A stretch of 33,150 nucleotides of DNA, from contig JAVKSM010000021.1 of the NCBI GenBank assembly GCA_039583705.1, positions 1 to 33,150 on the forward strand, given 5' to 3'. This document shows positions 7,389-14,367 of the stretch, in pieces. The notes beneath the pieces are model-generated. The model saw nothing but the letters and a program-made list of their open reading frames with translations. It was not told where the DNA came from and searched no databases. The first letter of the stretch is position 1, and each line of letters opens with the position of its first letter. The position numbers were made by a program, and so were the translations under genes. This DNA comes from JAVKSM01 sp039583705 (GTDB lineage Bacteria; Actinomycetota; Actinomycetes; Mycobacteriales; Pseudonocardiaceae).

Positions 7389-8261
7389 GTGAACGCCAAC
7401 TCCTGGCCACCGCCGGCCGGCGGTGGCAGGGCCGACGCGCCGCCGGGTTGCGTGCGCCATCCTGACCGCTCGACCGGCGCCCGGTGCACCCGCTGCGGCC
7501 GGCCGGCCTGCCCGCAGTGCCTGCGTGAGGCGTCGGTGGGCTACCAGTGCGTCGACTGCGTCGGCGCGGGGCAGCGGCAACCGGCCCGGCGCGGGACGGT
7601 CCCGAGCGGCGCGCCAATCGTGCCGCGGCTGCGGCGGCCCACGGTCGTGTGGGTGCTGGTCGCACTGAACGTCCTGGTGTTCCTGGTGACGGTGGCGCAG
7701 GCCGGAAGCCTCGACGGCAACAACGCGGCGCCGTTGTTCCAGGCGTGGTCGACGGCCCCCACCGAGGTGGCAGGCGGGCAGTGGTGGCGGGTCGTCACGG
7801 GCGGATTCCTGCACTACGGACCGCTGCACCTGCTGTTCAACATGTGGGCGCTGTGGATCATCGGCCGAGAGCTCGAAGGGGTGCTCGGTCAGGGCCGGTT
7901 CCTGGCCGTGTACGCCGTCTCGCTGCTCGGCGGCAGCGTGGCGGTGCTGGTGTTCGGAAGCCGGGTGGCCGTGGCCGGTGCATCCGGCGCGGTGTTCGGG
8001 CTCATGGGCGGCCTCACCGTCGTGTTGCGGCGGCTGCACCTGTCGCTCGGCCCGGTGGTCGGCCTGATCGTGGTGAACGTCGTCCTTTCGGTGGTAATCC
8101 CGGGGATCTCGCTGCTTTGTCACCTCGGTGGTCTCGTGGTGGGCGCGGCGGCGACGGCTGGCCTCGTCTACGCACCGGCCCGCTCCCGAACGGCGTGGCA
8201 GGTGGGTACTGTCGGCGGCCTCACCGGGCTGCTGCTGGTCGCCGCCCTGCTCGCGGTGTAG
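7389..8261 (+). CDS. rhomboid family intramembrane serine protease with N-terminal zinc finger
   Basis: A 290-residue protein. Residues 20-57 form a B-box-like zinc-binding module with Cys/His spacing CVRHP, CTRCGRPACPQC and CVDC. A six-segment membrane core follows. The rhomboid features are GGFLHYGPLHLLFNMWALW (the HxxxN region), the nucleophile in AGASGAVFG (GxSG), and the catalytic His in LLCHLGGLVVG, so the protease should be active. Rhomboids cleave membrane-spanning substrates within the bilayer; the substrate here is unknown. Start is GTG at 7389, 7 bases after the ppiA stop. It converges on crgA. In mycobacteria this slot is held by other membrane proteins, so the gene appears to be a lineage-specific insertion in an otherwise conserved block. 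Confidence 0.93.
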   Translation: MNANSWPPPAGGGRADAPPGCVRHPDRSTGARCTRCGRPACPQCLREASVGYQCVDCVGAGQRQPARRGTVPSGAPIVPRLRRPTVVWVLVALNVLVFLVTVAQAGSLDGNNAAPLFQAWSTAPTEVAGGQWWRVVTGGFLHYGPLHLLFNMWALWIIGRELEGVLGQGRFLAVYAVSLLGGSVAVLVFGSRVAVAGASGAVFGLMGGLTVVLRRLHLSLGPVVGLIVVNVVLSVVIPGISLLCHLGGLVVGAAATAGLVYAPARSRTAWQVGTVGGLTGLLLVAALLAV

Positions 8262-8303
8262 AGCCCGGTTCCGGGCCGGCTTCGGTGACCGGCGAGCCGC
8301 GAG

Positions 8304-8312
8304 TTGTCCACA
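8304..8312 (+). promoter_or_regulatory. DnaA-box-like 9-mer
   Basis: The sequence TTGTCCACA, the preferred actinobacterial form of the DnaA box, lies in the 109-base gap between the convergent rhomboid and crgA genes. A weaker inverted match (TGTGGGTGA) lies about 15 bases away. A single box may be chance; the gap otherwise holds two short GC hairpins just after the rhomboid stop. Confidence 0.4.
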
Positions 8313-8370
8313 GACGTGGTGCACACCTGTGGGTGACCGCCAGCAGCGTGACCCGGCGCGGCAGTGCGAC

Positions 8371-8652
8371 TCAGCGCCAACGCATGGTCATGAGCAGGCC
8401 GACGACGATGAGGCCGAAGCCGATGAGGAAGTTCCAGCCGCCCATGGCACCCATGAACCCGATCGTGTCCGAGGCCAGGTAGTTGAGCACCAGCCAGGCC
8501 AGGCCGAGGAGCATGAAGCCGAGCATGACCCCGATGTAGACCGGGCTCGACGGGCTGGCGGCCCGCACCCGCACCGGGGTGCGGGAGCCAGCCGGCCCAG
8601 CGGGGTTCGGCCCACTGGAGCCCGGCTTCTTGCGTACCTTCGACTTCGGCAT
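8371..8652 (-). CDS. crgA: cell division protein CrgA
   Basis: A 93-residue protein with a basic N-terminus MPKSKVRKKPG, a Pro/Ser-rich linker, and two membrane helices (VYIGVMLGFMLLGLAWLVLNYL and WNFLIGFGLIVVGLLMTMRWR) joined by ASDTIGFMGAMGG. This is the standard size and layout of CrgA, an actinobacterial divisome protein that interacts with FtsZ and penicillin-binding proteins and helps coordinate septation. It is divergent from the trpG/pabA gene with a 44-base gap and near the PknB operon, the same neighbourhood as in mycobacteria. Confidence 0.96.
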   Translation of the reverse strand: MPKSKVRKKPGSSGPNPAGPAGSRTPVRVRAASPSSPVYIGVMLGFMLLGLAWLVLNYLASDTIGFMGAMGGWNFLIGFGLIVVGLLMTMRWR

Positions 8653-8683
8653 GACGTCCTCCCGGTGCCACGGTAGCTCACCG

Positions 8684-8689
8684 TAGGCT
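8684..8689 (+). promoter_or_regulatory. candidate -10 element of trpG/pabA (leaderless)
   Basis: TAGGCT fits the actinobacterial TANNNT consensus and ends 7 bases before the GTG start codon, a spacing expected when transcription begins at the start codon itself. No good -35 hexamer is visible. Confidence 0.45.
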
Positions 8690-8696
8690 CGCGGGG

Positions 8697-9329
8697 GTGC
8701 GCGTCCTCGTCGTCGACAACTACGACAGCTTCGTCTACAACCTCGTCCAGTACCTGGCGCAGCTCGGCGCCACCCCGATCGTGCGGCGCAACGACGTCGT
8801 CACCGGGGACGACCTGGCAGCCGTCGACGGTGTGCTGGTGAGCCCCGGCCCCGGCATACCGCAACGGGCCGGCCGCAGCATGGAGGTCGTCCGACGCTGC
8901 GCCCACAGCAGGACGCCGGTGCTCGGCGTGTGCCTCGGCCACCAGGCGATCGGCGCGGTATGGGGCGCGGTGATCGAGCTCGCCCCCGAGCTGCTCCACG
9001 GCAAGACGTCCCAGGTGCACCACGAGGGCGCGGGCGTGCTGGCCGGGCTGCCGAGCCCGTTCACCGCCACCCGGTACCACTCGCTGACCGTGCGCCCGGA
9101 CAGCCTGCCGCCCGAGTTGGCGGTCACCGCCCGCACCGCCGACGGTGTGATCATGGCGATCCGACACCGCGAGCTGCCCGTCGAGGGAGTCCAGTTCCAT
9201 CCCGAGTCCGTGCTCACCGAGGGCGGTCACCGGCTGCTCGCGACCTGGATGGCCGGCTGCGGCCATCGGGTGCCGGAGGCGACGGTCGCCGGGCTCACCC
9301 GCGAGATGGCGGCCCTCACACACCCGTGA
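8697..9329 (+). CDS. trpG: anthranilate/aminodeoxychorismate synthase glutamine amidotransferase subunit
   Basis: A 210-residue class I glutamine amidotransferase that supplies ammonia from glutamine to a chorismate-using partner. It shows VDNYDSFVYNLVQYL at the N-terminus, SPGPG, the nucleophile Cys in GVCLGHQAIG, KTSQVHH, and the catalytic His-Glu in GVQFHPES. The synthase subunit (TrpE or PabB) is not in the window, so tryptophan and folate roles cannot be separated; many actinobacteria annotate the gene at this locus as trpG, and it may serve both as in amphibolic systems. GTG at 8697 directly starts MRVLVVDNYDS. It is convergent with pknB. Confidence 0.94.
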   Translation: MRVLVVDNYDSFVYNLVQYLAQLGATPIVRRNDVVTGDDLAAVDGVLVSPGPGIPQRAGRSMEVVRRCAHSRTPVLGVCLGHQAIGAVWGAVIELAPELLHGKTSQVHHEGAGVLAGLPSPFTATRYHSLTVRPDSLPPELAVTARTADGVIMAIRHRELPVEGVQFHPESVLTEGGHRLLATWMAGCGHRVPEATVAGLTREMAALTHP

Positions 9330-9334
9330 GGGCC
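9311..9334 (+). terminator. hairpin spanning the trpG/pabA stop codon
   Basis: Arms 9311-9319 and 9326-9334 are perfect 9-base complements with the loop ACACCC. The stop codon TGA (9327-9329) lies in the right arm. It is a likely terminator, possibly bidirectional, between trpG/pabA and the end of pknB. Confidence 0.5.
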
Positions 9335-9374
9335 GGATCCTCATCCGTGACGGCCCGGTCCCACCCTGGCTTCA

Positions 9375-11315
9375 CTACCCGGGGCCGGGACCCGGTCCCG
9401 GGAAGACCAGGGTCGGGAACGCCGAGTAACTGCCGAGCACGACCGAGATCGGCTGATCGGTGGTGATCGCCTGACCGGCGGGAACCGACTGCTGGACGAC
9501 CTTGCCGTCCTGTTGCGGGTCGTTGACCGACGTGGTCTGTGAGTCGTTGAAGCCGCCCGCCCCGCCCTTCCAGCCGGCCTGGGCGAGCTTCGCCATCGCC
9601 TGCGACGACGTCAGGCCGGTCAGGTCGGGCATCTGGATCTGGTTGCCCCGCGACACCTGCAGGGTGACGGTCGACCCCTGAGCCACGGTGCTGCCGCCGG
9701 ACGGGTCGGTGGACACGACCGTGCCGGCCTTAGCGGTGCCGTCGACCTGGGCGACCTGCACGGTCAGGCCGAGGCCCTGCAAGGTGTTGGTCGCGCTGGC
9801 CTGGTCCTGGCCTGCCACGTTGGGCAGCTTGAACGTTTCCGGCCGCACCCCGACTGTGATCGTCACCGGGGTCTGGGTCGCCACGCTGGTGCCGGCCGGC
9901 GGATTCTCGCTGATCACCTTGCCGACCTGGCTCGGGTCGCTCACCGATTGGGTCGTCTGGTCGGCGGCCAGGTTGAGCCGGGCGGCCGCGAGGGTCTGCT
10001 GGGCCTGGCTGGGGGTCTGCCCGATCACGCTCGGCACGGGCACCATGTCCGGTCCCCGGCCGACGTCCAGCGCGACGATGCTGTTCTTGTTGACCGCCGT
10101 GCCGGCGGTGGGGTCGGTTTTGATCACCTTGTTGACGTCGTCCGGGCTGGAGGTGATCTGGACGAGCGTCGGCTTGAGGCCGGCGTTCACCATCGCCTGC
10201 CGGGCCTGCGCGGACGGCTCGCCCGCGACGTTGGGGACCGTGACCCGAGGGACGGCCGGGTTGCCGTACAGGGTCGCCGCCAGAAACGCGACGAGCCCGA
10301 GGAGCACCAGCGTGGCCAGCCCGATCAGCACCCGGCGGCGATTGCGCCGCCGCCGCTCCTGCGCCTCCTCGGTGGCGAAGGCCTCGTCGGCGCCCGCCGG
10401 TGCCGTCCGGCGCCCCGCCTGGGTGAGCATCGTCGTGCGCTCTTCGTCGCTCATGATCGTGGGCGCCAGCGGGCGCTGCCCGGTGAGCACCCGCACCATG
10501 TCGCTGCGCATCTCGGCGGCGGTCTGGTAACGGTTGACCGGGTTCTTGCTCAGCGCCTTGAGCACAACGGCGTCCAGCGCCGCCGGCACGGACCGGTTCT
10601 GCTCCGACGGTCGCGGGGGATCCTCCCGAACGTGCTGGTATGCCACCGCGACCGGCGAGTCCCCGGAGAACGGCGGCTCGCCGGTGAGCATCTCGAAGAG
10701 CACGCAGCCGGTGGCGTAGACATCCGACCGAGCGTCGACCGTCTCGCCCCTGGCCTGTTCCGGCGACAGGTACTGCGCGGTGCCGATAACCGCCGCGGTC
10801 TGGGTGACCGCGGACTGCCCGTCGGTGAGCGCCCTGGCGATGCCGAAGTCCATGACCTTGACCGCCCCGGCCCGGGTGATCATCACGTTGGCCGGCTTGA
10901 CGTCACGGTGCACGATCCCGTGCCGGTGGCTGAAGTCCAGCGCGGCGCAGACGTCGGCCATGACCTCCAGCGCCCGCCGTGGGGTCATCGGCCCCTCGGT
11001 CTTGACGATGTCACGCAGCGTCTGCCCGTCGACGTACTCCATGACGATGTAGGGCAGCGAGCCGTACTCGGTGTCCGTCTCACCGGTGTCGTAGACGGCG
11101 ACGATCGCCGGGTGGTTGAGCGCTGCGGCGTTCTGCGCCTCCCGGCGGAACCGGGTCTGGAACGCGGGGTCCCGCGCCAGGTCCGCCCGCAGCACCTTGA
11201 CCGCGACGTCGCGGCCCAACCGCATGTCGCGACCGCGGTGCACCTCGGACATGCCGCCGTAGCCGAGCGTCTCGCCCAGCTCGTAGCGTTCCGAGAGCAG
11301 CCGAGGAGTCGTCAT
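9375..11315 (-). CDS. pknB: PASTA-domain serine/threonine protein kinase PknB
   Basis: A 646-residue transmembrane Ser/Thr kinase. The kinase domain spans about residues 11-272, with GYGGMSEV, the ATP-anchoring Lys40 in VAVKV, HRDVKPAN with Asp138, DFG at 156-158 and the activation loop SAVTQTAAVIGT, where Thr171 and Thr173 match the autophosphorylation sites known for M. tuberculosis PknB. After a juxtamembrane segment comes one membrane helix at about 328-350, then four extracellular PASTA repeats (about 355-635) that sense muropeptide or lipid II, and a short GPGPGPG tail. It is last in the fhaA-to-pknB operon, 110 bases after the pknA stop. The ATG at 11315 is chosen because MTTPRLLSERYELGETLG matches the family start. 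It should phosphorylate cell-wall and division proteins, FHA proteins included. Confidence 0.97.
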   Translation of the reverse strand: MTTPRLLSERYELGETLGYGGMSEVHRGRDMRLGRDVAVKVLRADLARDPAFQTRFRREAQNAAALNHPAIVAVYDTGETDTEYGSLPYIVMEYVDGQTLRDIVKTEGPMTPRRALEVMADVCAALDFSHRHGIVHRDVKPANVMITRAGAVKVMDFGIARALTDGQSAVTQTAAVIGTAQYLSPEQARGETVDARSDVYATGCVLFEMLTGEPPFSGDSPVAVAYQHVREDPPRPSEQNRSVPAALDAVVLKALSKNPVNRYQTAAEMRSDMVRVLTGQRPLAPTIMSDEERTTMLTQAGRRTAPAGADEAFATEEAQERRRRNRRRVLIGLATLVLLGLVAFLAATLYGNPAVPRVTVPNVAGEPSAQARQAMVNAGLKPTLVQITSSPDDVNKVIKTDPTAGTAVNKNSIVALDVGRGPDMVPVPSVIGQTPSQAQQTLAAARLNLAADQTTQSVSDPSQVGKVISENPPAGTSVATQTPVTITVGVRPETFKLPNVAGQDQASATNTLQGLGLTVQVAQVDGTAKAGTVVSTDPSGGSTVAQGSTVTLQVSRGNQIQMPDLTGLTSSQAMAKLAQAGWKGGAGGFNDSQTTSVNDPQQDGKVVQQSVPAGQAITTDQPISVVLGSYSAFPTLVFPGPGPGPG

Positions 11316-11425
11316 CGCTGACCGATCCTGCCCGATCTGTCGATTCCCGTGCCCGCCCCCCCGCCGGCGGGCCCCATCCTTCCCGTGCCACGACGGCTCG
11401 GCCCCGGCGGGTCTCGTTGCTCCAT

Positions 11426-12892
11426 TCAGCCCACCTCCTGGCACGTCACGGTGACCGTCTGGCCCGTCCGCAGCTGGCCCGTCGGCGCCACCCCGAGCAC
11501 GTAGCACGAGCCCAGGTCCTCCGGCGTCCTCCCGCCGAGGGTGCGCACCCGGGGCACCAGCCCGTCCTCGGTCAGGCGACGGACGGCGGTGTCCGCGGTT
11601 CGGCCGACGAAGTCCACCAGGCTCTCGCCAACGGTCGCCGGGCTGGTCGGCGTTGCGGCGGCCGTCTCAGACGCGCTGCTCGCTGCGGTAGCGGTGATCG
11701 TGGATGCGGGCACGGGCACGGGAGCGGATGCGGCCATCGGCGCCCGGCTGGCGTCCGGCGCGCTGGCATCCGGCTGCGCCTGCGGCGGCCCGGCGTTCGG
11801 GGAAGCCGCCAGCAGTGTGTAGGCGGCGTAGCCGCCCAGGGTGACTGCTGCCGCGAGGAGCAGCCCCAGCACCCACGCCGACACCCGCCCGGCGCCGCGG
11901 CGCCGGCGCGCCGCCATGGCGGTCACCGGACCCGACGGCAAGGCTCGCGTCCCGGACGGCTGGGCGTCCCGGGTTCTCGGACCGGTGAGGAGGAGCCCGG
12001 CCGGCACCGTCGGCGGCTGCCCGGCGGCACCGGCGGTGCCGGTTGTGCTGGCGCGGACCAGCCCGGACGGTGCCGGCAGCGGCTGGCCCGCTCGGACCGC
12101 CGCGGTCGCCGCGGCGAACTCACCGCCGCTGCCGTAACGCCGCCGGGGGTCCTTGGCCAGGGCAGTGCCGATCAGGGCGCGCACCGGAGGTGGGACATCG
12201 GGCGGCAGTGGCGGCGGGGCGTCGCGGATGTGCGCCATCGCCACCGTGAGGACATTGTCCGAGTGGAACGGCCGGCGCCCGGCGAGGCACTCGTAGCCGA
12301 CGACGCCGAGCGAGTAGACATCGGCCGCCGGCCCCGCCTCCTGCCCCGCGGCCTGCTCCGGGGCGATGTAGTGAGCGGTGCCCATGACCATGCCCGACCG
12401 GGTCAACGGCGCGGCGTCGACGGCCTTCGCGATCCCGAAGTCGGTGAGCTTCACCTGCCCCGTCCGGGTGAGCAGGATGTTCCCCGGCTTGACGTCACGG
12501 TGCACCAGCCCGCGCGCGTGTGCCGCCTGCAGCGCGGCGCCGGCCTGCTCGAGCACGTCGAGGGTCTGCGCGGCGCCCACCCGGCCCCGGGCGATCACCG
12601 CGGCCAGCGGCTCGCCGCGTACCAGTTCCATGACCAGGTAGGCGCCGGCCTCGACGGTCTCGCCGTAGTCGTGCACCATGGCGATGCCGGGGTGGTCCAG
12701 CGAGGCGGTGGTGCGTGCCTCGGCGCGGAAGCGGTGCAGGAACTCCGGGTCGTCCGACAGCTCCTCCCGCAGCACCTTGACGGCAACCGTGCGGTCCAAC
12801 CGGGTGTCGCTGGCCTCCCACACCTCGCCCATGCCGCCGACGGCGATCCGCTGGACCAGCCGGTAGCGCTGCGCCAGCAGTGATCCCGTCAT
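11426..12892 (-). CDS. pknA: serine/threonine protein kinase PknA with PASTA-like tail
   Basis: A 488-residue kinase. The catalytic domain (about residues 10-270) has VGGMGEV, Lys39 in VAVKV, HRDVKPGN with Asp133, DFG at 151-153 and activation segment LTRSGMVMGTAHYIAPEQ. A Pro-rich juxtamembrane region and a basic RRRRGAGR stop precede one membrane helix at about 337-361, then an Ala/Ser/Pro-rich linker. Residues about 421-488 (SLVDFVGRTADTAVRRL, then GLVPRVR and a final TGQTVTVTC) resemble a single PASTA domain with two cysteines, Cys463 and Cys484, which could form a disulfide. Mycobacterial PknA is usually described without PASTA repeats. Start is ATG at 12892, 5 bases after the pbpA stop. 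Predicted role is control of growth and septum placement together with PknB. Confidence 0.95.
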   Translation of the reverse strand: MTGSLLAQRYRLVQRIAVGGMGEVWEASDTRLDRTVAVKVLREELSDDPEFLHRFRAEARTTASLDHPGIAMVHDYGETVEAGAYLVMELVRGEPLAAVIARGRVGAAQTLDVLEQAGAALQAAHARGLVHRDVKPGNILLTRTGQVKLTDFGIAKAVDAAPLTRSGMVMGTAHYIAPEQAAGQEAGPAADVYSLGVVGYECLAGRRPFHSDNVLTVAMAHIRDAPPPLPPDVPPPVRALIGTALAKDPRRRYGSGGEFAAATAAVRAGQPLPAPSGLVRASTTGTAGAAGQPPTVPAGLLLTGPRTRDAQPSGTRALPSGPVTAMAARRRRGAGRVSAWVLGLLLAAAVTLGGYAAYTLLAASPNAGPPQAQPDASAPDASRAPMAASAPVPVPASTITATAASSASETAAATPTSPATVGESLVDFVGRTADTAVRRLTEDGLVPRVRTLGGRTPEDLGSCYVLGVAPTGQLRTGQTVTVTCQEVG

Positions 12893-12897
12893 CACCC

Positions 12898-14367
12898 CTA
12901 CCCCACCCCCTGCAGCGCCGCGGCGATCGTCGCCCGGCCTATCGGGGAGGCGACCGAACCGCCAGTCGCCGCGTCGCCGCGATTCCCGCCGTCCTCGACG
13001 ATGACGGCCACGGCGACCACCGGGTTCACTGCCGGGGCGAAAGCCACGTACCAGGCGTGTGGCGGGGTGGTCTTCGGGGCGAGGCCGTGCTCGGCGGTCC
13101 CCGTCTTGGAGGCGATCGTCACCCCCGGCAGGGAGTCGTGGCCGGTCGTCTGCTCCTCGGAGCCGATCATGAGCTGGGTGATCGTCGCGGCGACGTCGGG
13201 CGGGATGGCCTGGCCGAGCGACTCCGGCTGGGTCGTGTCGAGCACCGACAGGTCCGGTGCCTCGATCTGCTTGACGAGGTGCGGGGCCATCCGCATGCCA
13301 CCGTTGGCGATGGTGGCGACGATCTCGGCGTTCTGCAGCGGAGTGAGCCGGACGTCGCGCTGACCGATCCCGGACTGCGCCAGGGCCGCGGCGTCCGGGA
13401 TCGGGCCAAGGGCCGACGGGGCAACCGCCAGCGGGATGGACAGGTCGGTTTGTCCGATACCGAAGGCCTCGGCCTGCCGGCGCAGCCGGTCCACGCCGAT
13501 CTGGTCGGTCACGGTCGCGAACGCCGTGTTGCAGGAGTAGGCCAGCGCGTAGGCCATCGAGGCGGTGGGACCGGAGCCGCAGGGCGTGCGGTCGTAGTTC
13601 TCCAGCGTCGTGTCCGTGCCCGGCAGGGTGATCTGTGGCGCCGCCGTGAGCTGCGTGTCGGGGGTGAAGCCGTCCTGGAGCGCGGCGGCGGTGTCCACCA
13701 GCTTGAACGTCGAGCCCGGCGGATAGGTCTGGGAGATCGCCCGGTCGGTGAGCTTCGGAGGGTTGGCCGTCGCATAACTGTTCCAGGTGGTGTGCTGCGT
13801 CCTGGAATCGTGGCTGGCCAGCGGGTTCGGGTCGTAGGAGGGCGTGGAGACCAGCGCCAGGATCTCGCCGGTCTGCGGCCGGATCGCGACCACCGAGCCC
13901 TGGTAGCCCTTGGCGGTCATGGCGTCGTAGGCGGCCTGCTGGACCCGGGGATCGATCGTGAGGACGACGTTGCCGCCGGAGGGATCCCGGCCGGTGATGA
14001 GGTCGGAGAGCCGGTGGACGAACAGCCGGCCGTCTGAGCCGTCGAGAATGGTGTCCTCGGCCTGCTCCACACCCCCGGCACCGTAGAGCACCGAGTAATA
14101 CCCGGTGACGGGTGCGTACATCGGGCCGTCGGCGTACCGGCGCAGGTACTTGAGCCGGTCGCCGGTCGGGACGCTGTCGGCGAGGATTTGGCCACCGGCG
14201 CTGATCTGGCCACGCTGGCGGGCGTACTCGTCGAGCAGGACGCGCTGGTTGCGCGGGTCGGCACGGTAGTCGCCGGCCTTGACGACCTGGATGTAGGTGA
14301 TGTTGGCCAGCAACACCACGACCATGACCATGACGGCGATCGCCACCCGGCGCAGCGGGGTGTTCAC
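12898..14367 (-). CDS. pbpA: penicillin-binding protein PbpA (class B transpeptidase)
   Basis: A 489-residue peptidoglycan DD-transpeptidase anchored by an N-terminal helix (about residues 8-30). The transpeptidase domain has the acyl-enzyme Ser219 in PPGSTFK, the SCN motif at 278-280 and KTGTAEHG from Lys421, all intact, so it should be active and beta-lactam sensitive. The N-terminal part (RGQISAGGQILADS, then YADGPMYAPVTGYYS) matches actinobacterial PbpA. The GTG start overlaps the rodA stop as GTGA, indicating translational coupling of the two components of the SEDS-class B PBP pair. PknA or PknB phosphorylation of PbpA is known in mycobacteria. Confidence 0.97.
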   Translation of the reverse strand: MNTPLRRVAIAVMVMVVVLLANITYIQVVKAGDYRADPRNQRVLLDEYARQRGQISAGGQILADSVPTGDRLKYLRRYADGPMYAPVTGYYSVLYGAGGVEQAEDTILDGSDGRLFVHRLSDLITGRDPSGGNVVLTIDPRVQQAAYDAMTAKGYQGSVVAIRPQTGEILALVSTPSYDPNPLASHDSRTQHTTWNSYATANPPKLTDRAISQTYPPGSTFKLVDTAAALQDGFTPDTQLTAAPQITLPGTDTTLENYDRTPCGSGPTASMAYALAYSCNTAFATVTDQIGVDRLRRQAEAFGIGQTDLSIPLAVAPSALGPIPDAAALAQSGIGQRDVRLTPLQNAEIVATIANGGMRMAPHLVKQIEAPDLSVLDTTQPESLGQAIPPDVAATITQLMIGSEEQTTGHDSLPGVTIASKTGTAEHGLAPKTTPPHAWYVAFAPAVNPVVAVAVIVEDGGNRGDAATGGSVASPIGRATIAAALQGVG

